64,000 bases of DNA, taken from contig OZ037861.1 in NCBI GenBank assembly GCA_964035575.1, positions 372,001 to 436,000 on the forward strand. The letters are read 5' to 3'. Positions 1 to 8,948 of the stretch are shown piece after piece. Numbering within the stretch: the first letter of the stretch is position 1; the number at the start of each line of letters is the position of its first letter. Source of the DNA: Rhynchopus sp. YZ270_cl-10. Lineage: Eukaryota > Euglenozoa > Diplonemea > Diplonemida > Diplonemidae. Below the pieces are notes generated by a model. The model did no database searches, was not told where the DNA came from, and worked only from the letters and a program-made list of their open reading frames with translations. The position numbers and the translations under genes were made by a program.

Positions 1-57
1 TTGGTTGACACAACAAAAACCCCCTCTCTCTCTCACCCTCTTTTCACTTCCCCACAG

Positions 58-183
58 GCGCTTCTTGATAAGGCTGACTACTCTGAGTTCTCCAGGTGTT
101 TATCCAATGGCACCTGCCTGTGTTGCGGTGAGTCGTTCGTTGCAGACTCCGATGGAGAGCAAAGCCAAGGAGAGGAGTCATGA
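58..183 (+). CDS. Putative 3'-terminal exon of an off-window gene
   Basis: A pyrimidine-rich stretch ending in ttccccacag (to base 57) looks like a splice acceptor. The following 126 bases are open in the frame starting at 58 and end at TGA 181-183. The 41-residue peptide is hydrophilic, contains CLCC (a possible metal-binding or disulfide cluster) and ends in an acidic, Gln/Glu/Ser-rich tail. No family is recognisable. The frame is also open to the left edge, so the exon could be longer. GC content here is higher than in the repeats that follow. Direct observation: acceptor-like site and short open frame. Inference: terminal exon of a gene to the left. Confidence 0.4.
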   Translation, partial: ALLDKADYSEFSRCLSNGTCLCCGESFVADSDGEQSQGEES

Positions 184-189
184 GGCACG

Positions 190-198
190 CAAAAAAAA

Positions 199-229
<31 letters not shown>
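190..229. repeat. Poly-A tract
   Basis: Nearly pure A run just after the putative terminal exon. It may be the tail of a retroposed sequence or simple low-complexity DNA. Confidence 0.8.
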
Positions 230-230
<1 letters not shown>

Positions 231-267
231 AGCGAAGTACAGTAACAGTGGATGGCGATAAAAGAGA

Positions 268-378
268 AAATACCCGGCGGTAATGGATCCGCAATTTGCA
301 AAGGTACTCGTTATCGGGTATCGGTATGAGGCCGGGGTATTTGCAAATTGCGAAATAACCGATACTCGGTAACAGGGT
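268..378. repeat. Imperfect palindromic repeat (MITE-like)
   Basis: CGCAATTTGCAAA (290-302) is repeated inverted as TTTGCAAATTGCG (340-352). GTTATCGGGTATCGGT near 310 is echoed inverted near 357-374. No coding potential. Probably a small non-autonomous element or its remnant; ends not defined. Confidence 0.5.
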
Positions 379-414
379 GCCATCCGTGACGTTAATAATT
401 AAAAATAAGACGAC

Positions 415-498
415 AGTAGGAGATTTGCACAACTTGTTGGTAACACAACCGAGGCAACTACACTACTCCAAACAATTTATCAAAAAAAAAAAAAAAGA
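415..498 (+). repeat. SINE-like tail, family GGCAACTACACTACTCC
   Basis: Contains acacaaccgaggcaactaca followed by ctactccaa, an AATT-rich segment and a poly-A run. The same block recurs at 2093-2168, 25078-25150 and 43574-43645, each time ending in A-rich DNA. Dispersed copies with an A-rich 3' end suggest a short retroposon. Confidence 0.6.
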
Positions 499-499
499 A

Positions 500-2285
500 A
501 ATGTTTCCAGCGGCTTTGCGTTAAGTGGGATATGAGAATGTTTTGTGTGTGTGTTTAAGAGCAAATGCGGGTTCCTTAAAAAGGTGTAGCATGGACCCAT
601 CGTTTGTGTGCACGCTTTTTTTTAAAAAATGTTTGTGATTGTCGTCTGATAGTCTGAAAACCAAACGTGACTGAGGGTTTACGATTTTTTGTGTTTTGTT
701 TTTTGTTTTTTTTCCTATCTTTGTTCTGTGCTCAAATACAAAAATGTATTTGTCCAGAGGGGCCAGCTGTGTACAGAATACTTTAAGTGATACGTCAAAG
801 GGATCATAAGCTGTTACAATCATTTTGTCCACTTCCACTTACACATGGGCACATCTTTGAAAATACATAACTAATGTTGCCTGGGTCGTAATGGCCAAGC
901 CCTTCCTCCTCTCCCCGGCAGTGACTGCGTTCGCCAATAAACAGTGACGCGTTCTGCACATTCTCCTTCTCTTTGCCTGAGAACGACTTACACCTAACAC
1001 AGCTGTATCCCCGGACCTCGTACTTTTTAGGGCTTGCACTGTGTTATGTACTTTCCGTATGTATCTGCATATGTTCCGACTGAACCTCGGCTACTCGATG
1101 TTTTACATCACTTTTTTTTTTTACTTTTCTTCCTGTCTTTTAGCGAAAAACACTCCCGCCCATCCCCCAAATACAGAAACCTGTTTTTTTGTTCCTTACA
1201 CGTAGTGTTATTAGAAACTCGAGTAATAAAGCCAACGTTTAATCGCCTGATACCGACTATTTTCTCCTCCCCTTTAAAAATCACTTGCGCCAAAATTCAG
1301 ATCTCATACACTGTTTTGGCTGCGTTCAACGAAAATAATCTTCCCCCCTTTTTCTAGTCGAGTAATCAAGATCAGTTGGCTACTGTAAGAGTCGAGTTTT
1401 CCCCAGACATCCCCCCCTGTTTTGGATACGGAGTGCCTTTTGTTTTTTGTAAATTTATTTCTTTTACTTTATTCTAAAACCCCCCCTGCGTTCGCCAATA
1501 AACGGTGACGCGTTCTGCACATCCAACTTCTCTTTTCATGAGAACGATTTACACCTGACACTATATGATTGCATATGATGAAAATACTTTTATTGAATGC
1601 ATAATTATTATGTTTCAAAAGCTTCCTTTTTGCGTTCAAAGATAAAACAAAAAAGCTTGCGTTTCTTTTATCGAACAGATTTTCCCTAGTTTCGAGTGCA
1701 AAACGTTTCCCTATGTATTGCACGGGAAACAATATGACAAACAGGTGCAGGGTGGGTTCCGTGCATATCATAGAACCCGGCACCTTTGTGTGTCTCCCAA
1801 AAACCAAAAAAGCGTTGTGTGTGAAGTTTTGAAGGAAACATAAAATGGGAGAGAAGCATGCGTGTCAAACACGTGTGTTGCGTATTTTATTCTGTTTGAT
1901 GTTATGTTATCACTTGCTTAAAGGCCTTTGGGACAGCTGCTCAGCCTCAGGGGGCGCAATACTAAAGCAACCCATGTTTCAAACTGTCCACGTGATTTTT
2001 CCTGAATGCGGATGTGGGTGGGGCAAATAAGGGTATTGATACCACAGTCCACGTAAGTTCAGGTAAAAGCAGGCGGTAACCAAAAAATGGAAGTAGAGAT
2101 TGCCCACCCGCGGCAACACAACCGAGGCAACTACACTACTCCAACAATTTGTCAAAAAAAAAGAAAAGAAGTGAGGTGATTTTGGGAGGTGAACGAAGTG
2201 CTGTACACAGAACCGGAGCCACGGTCCGATAAAGTAAAAAAAGGGGGAGGGGGGCCGGGTGGTCAATGATCGCCCCACGCCAGTA
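500..2285. other. Intergenic region with dispersed repeats
   Basis: No convincing gene. A ~75-bp direct repeat (924-1000 and 1489-1562) shares ttcgccaataaac, gtgacgcgttctgcacat and gagaacgaytacacc. A block at 1318-1380 (ggctgcgttcaacgaaaata ... atcaagatcagttggc) recurs at 23287-23360 inside the kinase intron. A SINE-like tail lies at 2093-2168. The remaining AT-rich DNA has only short frames. Confidence 0.6.
2093..2168 (+). repeat. SINE-like tail, family GGCAACTACACTACTCC
   Basis: Second copy of the block at 415-498, again with an A-rich end (aatttgtcaaaaaaa). It sits about 200 bp before the first WD40 gene, where the other paralogues carry their own shared 5' flank. Confidence 0.6.
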
Positions 2286-2377
2286 ACCTTTGTTCCATTC
2301 ACTCAAACATCCCCCATCCACTCAGCACACCGACACCCTGCTTCTCCCACCGCCCCCTCTCAGACAGCGACCACACA

Positions 2378-3559
2378 ATGGAGATATGGTTTGAATGCAC
2401 AACATCTGGACAACGCTGTGCTGCAGAGGTGGGGGAGGGTTGCAGTGCTGCAGATCTGCAGGAGCGTGCTGTTGCGGTGTTGTACCCACAGAGCGTGTTG
2501 TCGGCCGAGGCAGTGGGGCTGTGTGTGGATGGTGCTGATGGTGAGGTGCTGGCACCGGAGGTTCTGATTGCCCACACCGCACTGTGCGCAGGCGGGACTG
2601 TCTATGTGAGCAGACGGAAGCAGGACAGCAGTGGTGTGTGGGTGCCGAAGCGCTATACTGTGGATAGCGCAATCTACTTTAAGGACGTATGCGAGGACAC
2701 ACTTGTCATGAGTGGCGAAGATACCGTCACCATCAACCTCGTCACCACCAAGGTCACACTTCTCCCTCCCATAGGCGGAGATATGTGCGAAATGGTTCTC
2801 ATGCCACACCACATCGTCTACCGTAGTTCACTGAGCGATGCTGTGCACTTTAGACGACGGGACAGCGGTGCAGAGGTTGTGGTACGTATTGGACGCACGG
2901 TTGAGAGCCTTGTGGCCATGTGTGTCACTGAGACGGTGCTGATTGGGACCAGTAAGCAGATCGTACAGTACTCCTGCGAGGGGGTGAAGATGCGTACCAT
3001 TGATCACTCTGGGTACTCCTTTGCAGTGTCACCCTGCGAGACGCTGTTGTTGAACAACGGATACCCCCTTACGGTGTACCGTCTCGACACCCCTGAGCTG
3101 AGTCTGCTGCACCGTGTTGACACAGAGCTGTGCAGGTCGTCCTATTTGCGGCCGTCGTTTTCGCCCGACGCAAGCCTCGCAGTGTTGGGCTGTGGCACCA
3201 AACACACCGTCCGCACCATTGACATCGTCTCCGGGCAGGCCCTCTGCACACTGCGCAGTGGAGGTGACATTATAGATGCTGCCTGTTTCAGTGCGTGCTC
3301 GCGATACCTCTTCACAGCCTCTACCAGGGGTGTGCAGCAGTGGGACGCACGCAGTGGAGCCCTCATGGGACGCATACACGCCGACGACGCGCGGTCTGTG
3401 CGTCCCTCGACAGACGGGTGCAGGCTGGTGGTCGCGTTGCGCAACGTCATCTCGGTGCTCGACATTGCTGCCAGCAACATGCAGGTATCAGAGCAGGATG
3501 CCCTGCAACATGGTCCCCCAATGGAGGAGTCACGCTGCAGTAGGTGTGTGTGTTCGTGA
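2378..3559 (+). CDS. Ubiquitin-like/WD40 propeller protein, paralogue 1
   Basis: 393 codons, single exon. Residues 1-80 begin MEIWFECTTSG and follow the ubiquitin-fold order strand, strand, helix (SAADLQERAVAVL), strand (VGLCVDG), closing strand (GGTVYVSRR). The rest consists of weak WD40-type blades marked by FSPDASLAV, FSACSRYLFTAS and QQWDARSG, and the end is RCVCS. Start choice: the ATG in acacaATGG is conserved in all eight copies and opens the first predicted strand. Only about 90 bp of the array's common 5' flank is present (from ~2287), so this copy sits at the array edge under different upstream DNA. Likely a cytosolic, possibly lipid-anchored binding protein; the partner is unknown. 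Fold assignment is inference. Confidence 0.85.
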   Translation: MEIWFECTTSGQRCAAEVGEGCSAADLQERAVAVLYPQSVLSAEAVGLCVDGADGEVLAPEVLIAHTALCAGGTVYVSRRKQDSSGVWVPKRYTVDSAIYFKDVCEDTLVMSGEDTVTINLVTTKVTLLPPIGGDMCEMVLMPHHIVYRSSLSDAVHFRRRDSGAEVVVRIGRTVESLVAMCVTETVLIGTSKQIVQYSCEGVKMRTIDHSGYSFAVSPCETLLLNNGYPLTVYRLDTPELSLLHRVDTELCRSSYLRPSFSPDASLAVLGCGTKHTVRTIDIVSGQALCTLRSGGDIIDAACFSACSRYLFTASTRGVQQWDARSGALMGRIHADDARSVRPSTDGCRLVVALRNVISVLDIAASNMQVSEQDALQHGPPMEESRCSRCVCS

Positions 3560-4312
3560 AGGGGAGGGTGTGGCGACAGTGCTGGAGGCAGGCTACTTCA
3601 TGCAGGTGGCGAAGGAGCACTGCAGGATCCGTGTACGTGTGTACGTATCGAGATCTCGAAGAAGATTTTGAAAATCTCAAAATTGCATCCCACATTTCGC
3701 AGAACAGCTTGCGGAGACGCAAAGAAAGTAACCGTTTCCCCCGCCTTGCTTTTCTTATGCCATCACTATGATGTAGGTTGCTAGTTTTATTGAAAACTTG
3801 TTGGAGTCTCGGACGAAGAGTGTTGCGCTTGATGGGGCGGCGGTGCCTGTGATCGTACACGTTTATGTCTCTCGGGGTTTTCTCGAATTTTTTGCACAAT
3901 AACTCTTTATCAACTGTTGACCAGGAGGATCGAGATCTCGAAAAAGATTTTGAAAGTATCGAAATTACATTTCACATTCAGTCGAGACTCGAAAAAAGAA
4001 ACCCGGAAGCACAGCTCTTATTTTATTCAGACTATCTGAGGCGATAGTGTTCTTTTCATTTTTTGATAGGGGGACGGGGGCGGGATGTGCAAGCAAAGTT
4101 AAAGCAAAGGGGTGGGTTGTGGGCAAGAGAAAAGTATAAAATACTACGGAACTATTGTTGGCGTCTCAGACAAAGAGGTTTGCTTGATGGGGCGGCGGCA
4201 CCTGTGATTGTACACGTTTATGTCTCTCGGGGTTATTCTCGAATTTTTTGCACAATAAATCTTTATCAACTGTTGACCAGGAGGATCGAGATCTCGAAAA
4301 AGATTTTGACAG
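3560..4312. other. Array spacer with internal direct duplication
   Basis: Spacer between paralogues 1 and 2. A block (3785-3950: cttgatggggcggcgg, tgtctctcggggtt, ctttatcaactgttgaccag, atcgagatctcgaaaa) is repeated with divergence at 4150-4310. The palindromic core TCGAGATCTCGA recurs in most spacers of the array. No open frame with coding character. Confidence 0.7.
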
Positions 4313-4314
4313 TA

Positions 4315-4991
4315 CCTACTCCCCCCCGTGCATAAGTCCGATGACCCGTGTATAAGTCCGGGCAGATTTGGGCAGGATCGGACCTATGCACAGGCCGACT
4401 TATACACCGGTTTTGTGTACTGGTGGTGGGGAGAATTTTATATTTGGCGCGTTTTCCCGCTCGCGAAGCGAGCGGGGGGGAAATATTGGATGTTTTTCCG
4501 CGAGCGAAGCGAGCGCAATTTATTTTTATTGGCGGTGTATTCACCAGGGATCATCTTCGCTCTTTTCGTGTCAAAACATCATCCTCACAATTCTCAAAGA
4601 TGTTAACCTGTTACTGCAAAATTGTGGAAAACTTTGCACTTCAAACAGTCTCAACAGCCAAAAGGTGCCTTGTTGCTGGGAGTTGATTCTCATGTTTGAT
4701 ACCCTGCACAGCAGGCATTCCTCTGAGTCCAACGCTGGTTGGCCTGCCTGCGGCGTTGTACCGAAGGTGCACGAAGACAGGGTAAATTTTGCGGTGTCAC
4801 ATTCCTTCATGTGTGGGTCACTCACACTAAGGTCATGTGACACTGCATGGGTCTGGGTACCTGTATGCACAAAACCGAACGGTGTATAAGTCCGATACCC
4901 GTGCATAAGTCCGAAACCCCGTGTATAAGTCCGAGGGCCCTCAGCCCCAAAAATCGGACTTATACGCAGACTAATGCACGGGGAGGGTAGA
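4315..4991. mobile_element. Non-autonomous TIR transposon, TA target site
   Basis: 677 bp between duplicated TA dinucleotides (4313-4314 and 4992-4993). The ends are imperfect inverted repeats: left CCTACTCCCCCCCGTGCATA, right reading inward TCTACCCTCCCCGTGCATTA. Subterminal copies of ATAAGTCCG occur in both orientations near both ends. The interior has the short palindrome GCTCGCGAAGCGAGC and no transposase frame. Paralogous spacers, for example near 3947 and 13812, show the uninterrupted sequence gacaxTATCGAA, i.e. empty sites. A TA duplication fits Tc1/mariner-like or related superfamilies; the exact family is not determined. Confidence 0.8.
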
Positions 4992-5124
4992 TATCGAAAT
5001 ATCATTTCACATTTAGTCGAGACTCGAAAAAAGAAACCCAAAACCACATCTCGCTCGCACAAAGATCTTTGCACGACTGTTGTGAACCGTCGGTTTGTTT
5101 TATTGCATCTTGCTTTCCCTTTTA

Positions 5125-5162
5125 TGAGGTGACGAAGCACAGAGAGGCTTAGGTTCATCTCA
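5125..5162 (+). ncRNA. Conserved hairpin (LINE/SINE-tail type) in WD40 5' flank
   Basis: TGAGGTGA pairs with TCATCTCA, and inside it GAAGC pairs with GCTT(A). The loop is purine-rich (acagagag). Related hairpins in the array flanks begin at 7245, 9403, 11698, 13954, 15812, 18068 and 19109. It matches the hairpin at LINE and SINE 3' ends, with compensatory base changes. Whether it is expressed as RNA here is unknown. Confidence 0.6.
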
Positions 5163-5193
5163 ACTCTTCTCTGTGTTACCCCTTCTCTTAAAC

Positions 5194-5343
5194 ATGCAAA
5201 GCAAAGGCTTCGGTGAGGCTCCTTACCCAACCAAAGGATGTTGCAGCCATCCTATCTTCTCTCATGGGTCTTGCAGCAGCACGGTGCCTCTTTGTTTCAG
5301 TCGGGTGTGCACAACATGCACACTCATCTTTCATTCACAGTAA
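5194..5343 (+). CDS. 49-codon upstream ORF / possible leader exon of paralogue 2
   Basis: ATG at 5194 (MQSKGFGEAAYPTKGCCSH...) runs 49 codons to TAA at 5341. It is conserved at the same place before paralogue 3 (7314-7463), and its first half is present in every flank carrying the hairpin. Its end overlaps a perfect donor consensus GTAAGT (5340-5345). Splicing to the acceptor ctcagacag (ending 5606) would restore the frame straight into HDHT-MEIWFE. It may therefore be a leader exon, a regulatory upstream ORF or a chance frame. In paralogue 6 the same leader is fused in frame without an intron. Confidence 0.35.
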   Translation: MQSKGFGEAPYPTKGCCSHPIFSHGSCSSTVPLCFSRVCTTCTLIFHSQ

Positions 5344-5616
5344 GTCACCCACCAAGGTGGGTACTTAGGGTGAATAAGATTTCTCACACAAGAATAAAGA
5401 AAAGAAAGCAAAAGCAAGATCCCACCCCTGCACCATTTCGACCTGAAGCAACCCCTCCCTATGTGTTCTTGGATCACTGCAGATGGTGTGCAGCTAGGAG
5501 GTGCACATTCATCTTACAAAAGCAACCTTTGTTCCATTCACTCAAACATCCCCCATCCACTCAGCACACCGACACCCTGCTTCTCCCACCGCCCCCTCTC
5601 AGACAGTGACCACACA

Positions 5617-6858
5617 ATGGAGATATGGTTTGAATGCACAACATCTGGACAACGCTGTGCTGCAGAGGTGGGGGAGGGTTGCAGTGCTGCAGATCTGCAG
5701 GAACGTGCTGTTGCGGTGTTGTACCCACAGAGCGTGGTGTCGGCCGAGGCAGTGGGGCTGTGTGTGGATGGTGCTGATGGTGAGGTGCTGGCACCCGAGG
5801 TTCTGATTGCCCACACCGCACTGTGTGCAGGCGGGACTGTCTATGTGAGCAGACGGAAGCAGGACAGCAGTGGTGTGTGGGTGCCGAAGCGCTATACTGT
5901 GAGATGTTCCAGCGCAGAAGTTTGCGAGGGCACACTTGTTATAGGTGGCGAAGATACCGTCACGATCAACCTCGTGACCACCGAGGTCACACCTCTCCCT
6001 CCCATAGGCGGACGTGTGTTCGAAATGGTTCTCATGCCACACCACATCGTCTACTGTGGTGCTCAGAGCTATACTGAGCATTGCTCAAGACAAGCAGTGA
6101 ACTTTAGACGACGGGACAGCGGTGCAGAAGTTGTGGTGCGTATGGCACGCATGGTTCTGAGCCTTGTGGCCATGCGGGTCACCAAGACGGTGCTGATTGG
6201 GACCAGAGAGCAGATCGTACAGTACTCCTGCGAGGGGGTGAAGATGCGTACCATTGATCACTGTGGGTACGCCTTTGCAGTGTCACCCTGCGAGACCCTG
6301 TTGTTCATCAACGGTTCCCCGACCATAGTGGTGTACCGTCTGGACACCCCTGAGCTGAGTGTAGTGCACCGTGTGGACACAGGGCTGCGATGGTCGTCCT
6401 GTTTGAAGCCGACGTTTTCGCCCGACGCAAGCCTCGCAGTGGTGAGCTGTGGCGAGAAGCACACCGTCCGCACCATTGACATCGTCTCCGGGCGGGTCCT
6501 CTGCACACTGCCCAATGGAGGATACACTATACATGGTGTCTGTTTCAGTGCGTGCTCGCGATACCTCTTCACGGCCTATGACAGGGGTGTGCAGCAGTGG
6601 GACGCACGCAGTGGAGCCCCCAGGCGACGGACACACGCGATATACGTAGGCTACGCGCGGTCTGTGCATGCCTCGAGAGACGGGTGCAGGTTGCTCGTTG
6701 TAGCAGAACAGGTCATCTCAGTGCTCGACATTGCTGCCATCAACATGCAGGAGGTATCAGAGCAGGACGCCCTGCAACATGGTCCCCCCCGTCCCCTCCC
6801 CTCGAAAGCAACTGTTGTGGCAACGGAGTCACGCTGCTGTAGGTGTGTGTGTTCGTGA
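5617..6858 (+). CDS. Ubiquitin-like/WD40 propeller protein, paralogue 2
   Basis: 413 codons from the conserved acacaATGG start; an in-frame ATG at 5461 would add 52 residues but is not conserved. The N-terminal ~80 residues match paralogue 1 almost exactly. It is the longest copy because of in-frame extra residues after MPHHIVYCG (AQSYTEHCSRQA), after SGAPRRRTHA and before the C-terminus. The blade-loop segments CSSAEV, RMARMVLSL and RWSSCLKPTF differ sharply from neighbours, while anchors such as VLIGT, QIVQYSCEGVKMRTIDH and FSACSRYLF are constant. Ends CVCS. The leader ORF and hairpin lie 300-490 bp upstream. Same inferred role as the rest of the array, with a different binding surface. Confidence 0.85.
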   Translation: MEIWFECTTSGQRCAAEVGEGCSAADLQERAVAVLYPQSVVSAEAVGLCVDGADGEVLAPEVLIAHTALCAGGTVYVSRRKQDSSGVWVPKRYTVRCSSAEVCEGTLVIGGEDTVTINLVTTEVTPLPPIGGRVFEMVLMPHHIVYCGAQSYTEHCSRQAVNFRRRDSGAEVVVRMARMVLSLVAMRVTKTVLIGTREQIVQYSCEGVKMRTIDHCGYAFAVSPCETLLFINGSPTIVVYRLDTPELSVVHRVDTGLRWSSCLKPTFSPDASLAVVSCGEKHTVRTIDIVSGRVLCTLPNGGYTIHGVCFSACSRYLFTAYDRGVQQWDARSGAPRRRTHAIYVGYARSVHASRDGCRLLVVAEQVISVLDIAAINMQEVSEQDALQHGPPRPLPSKATVVATESRCCRCVCS

Positions 6859-7736
6859 AGGGGGGGGGTGTGGCGACATTGCTGGAGGCAGGCTACTTCA
6901 TGCAGGTGGCGAAGGAGCACTATGGTGTAGGTTGCTAGTTTTATTGATAACTTGTTGGAGACTCAGAAGAAGAGTGTTGCGCTTGATGGGGCGGCGGTGC
7001 CTGTGATCGTACACGTTTGTGTCTCTAGGGTTTTTCTGGAATTTTTTTCCCAAGAAATCTTATCAACTGTTGACCAGGAGAATCGAGATCTCTAAAAATA
7101 TTTTGACAACATCGAAATATCATTTCACTTATAGTCGAGACTCGATAAAAGTAACCCAAAACCACATCTCGCTCGCACAAAGATCTTTGCACGACTGTGT
7201 TGTTGACTGTCGGTTTGTGTTGTTGCATCTTACTTTCCCTTTTATGAGGTGACGAAGCACAGAGAGGCTCAGGTTCATCTCAACGCTTCTCTGTGTTACC
7301 CCTTCTCTTAAACATGCAAAGCAAAGGCTTCGGTGAGGCTGCTTACCCAACCAAAGGATGTCGCAGCCATCCTATCTTCTCTCATGGGTCTTGCAGCAGC
7401 ACGGTGCCTCTTTGTTTCAGTCGGGTGTGCACAGCATGCACACTCATCTTTCATTCACAGTAAGTCACCCACCAAGGTGGGTACTTAGGGTGAATAAGAT
7501 TTCTCACACAAGAATAAAGAAAAGAAAGCAAAAGCAAGATCCCACCCCTGCACCATTTCGACCTGAAACAACCCCTCCCTATGTGTTCTTGGATCACTGC
7601 AGATGGTGTGTAGCTAGGAGGTGCACATTCATCTTACAAAAGCAACCTTTGTTCCATTCACTCAAACATCCCCCATCCACTCAGCACACCGACACCCTGC
7701 TTCTCCCACCGCCCCCTCTCAGACAGTGACCACACA
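6859..7736. other. Array spacer and 5' flank of paralogue 3
   Basis: Contains the spacer module (gttgctagttttattga ... cttgatggggcggcgg), the TCGAGATCTC-type block near 7085, the hairpin at 7245-7282, the leader ORF 7314-7463 ending in GTAAGT, and the palindrome CCCACCAAGGTGGG. Order and content match the spacer of paralogue 2, giving the ancestral unit layout. Confidence 0.7.
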
Positions 7737-8948
7737 ATGGAGATATGGTTTGAATGCACACCATCTGGACAACGCTGTGCTGCAGAGGTGGGGGAGGGTT
7801 GCAGTGCTGCAGATCTGCAGGAGCGTGCTGTTGCGGTGTTGTACCCACAGAGCGTGGTGTCGGCCGAGGCAGTGGGGCTGTGTGTGGATGGTGCTGATGG
7901 TGAGGTGCTGGCACCCGAGGTTCTGATTGCCCACACCGCACTGTGCGCAGGCGGGACTGTCTATGTGAGCAGACGGAAGCAGGACAGCAGTGGTGTGTGG
8001 GTGCCGAAGCGCTATACTGTGAGAGGTTCCAGCGCAGAAGTTTGCGAGGGCACACTTGTCATAGGTGGGGAACACGCCGTCACCATCAACCTCGTGACCA
8101 CCAAGGTCACACCTCTCCCTCCCATAGGCCGTCATCTACGAGGAATGGTTCTCATGCCACACCACATCGTTTTCTGTAGTGCACGGAGTGATGCTGTGCA
8201 CTTCAGACGACGGGACAGCGGTGCAGAGGTTGTGGTACGTATGGGAGAAAGGGTTCTGAATCTTGTGTCCATGCGGGTCACCGAGGCGGTGCTGATTGGG
8301 ACCAGTGAGCAGATCGTACAGTACTCCTGCGAGGGGGTGAAGATGTGTACCATTGATCACTGTGTGCACTCCTTTGCAGTGTCACCCTGCGAGACGCTGT
8401 TCTTGAGCAACGGATCCCCGACCGTTGCAGTGTACCGTCTGGACACCCCTGAGCTAAGTCTGCTGCACCGTGTGGACACAGGGCTGTGCAGGTCCTCCTA
8501 TTTGCGACCGTCGTTTTCGCCCGACGCAAGCCTCGCAGTGTTGAGCTGTGGCGAGAAGAACACCGTCCGCACCATTGACATCGTCTCCGGGCAGGCCCTC
8601 TGCTCACTGCCCAATGGAGGTGACATTATACATGGTGCCTGTTTCAGTGCGTGCTCGCGATACCTCTTCACGGCCTCTGGCAAGGGTGCGCAGCAGTGGG
8701 ACGCACGCAGTGGAGCCCCCATGGGACGAATGCATGATGTCTGCTACGCGTGGTCTGTGCATGCCTCGGCAGACGAGTGCAGGGTGCTCGTTGTGGAAGC
8801 AGATGTCATCTCGGTGCTCGACATTGCTGCCTTCGACATGCAGGTATCAGAGCAGGCGGAGCTGCCGCTTGTTCCCCCCCTTCCGCTTCTCTCAAAAGCA
8901 ACTGTTGTGGCAACGGAGTCACGCTGCTGTAGGTGTGTGTGTTCGTGA
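7737..8948 (+). CDS. Ubiquitin-like/WD40 propeller protein, paralogue 3
   Basis: 403 codons. The N-terminal block differs from paralogue 1 at only a few residues (TPSG for TTSG). Variable patches: GRHLRGM before VLMPHHIV, MGERVLNLVSMRVTEA, DHCVHSF, LSNGSPTVAV, GKGAQQW and MHDVCYAWSVHASADECRVL. The C-terminal stretch before CVCS is also changed (AELPLVPPLPLL). Differences are substitutions or codon-multiple indels, so the frame is kept, arguing for selection on a functional protein. The downstream sequence continues into a tail (gaatgtgtggaaatgcgtt) found also after paralogues 5 and 7. Confidence 0.85.
   Translation: MEIWFECTPSGQRCAAEVGEGCSAADLQERAVAVLYPQSVVSAEAVGLCVDGADGEVLAPEVLIAHTALCAGGTVYVSRRKQDSSGVWVPKRYTVRGSSAEVCEGTLVIGGEHAVTINLVTTKVTPLPPIGRHLRGMVLMPHHIVFCSARSDAVHFRRRDSGAEVVVRMGERVLNLVSMRVTEAVLIGTSEQIVQYSCEGVKMCTIDHCVHSFAVSPCETLFLSNGSPTVAVYRLDTPELSLLHRVDTGLCRSSYLRPSFSPDASLAVLSCGEKNTVRTIDIVSGQALCSLPNGGDIIHGACFSACSRYLFTASGKGAQQWDARSGAPMGRMHDVCYAWSVHASADECRVLVVEADVISVLDIAAFDMQVSEQAELPLVPPLPLLSKATVVATESRCCRCVCS

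Noticed and set aside
5125-5162. tRNA gene at the conserved hairpin
   Set aside because: Only one stem-loop of ~38 nt, no cloverleaf or A/B boxes; the same hairpin ends a LINE.
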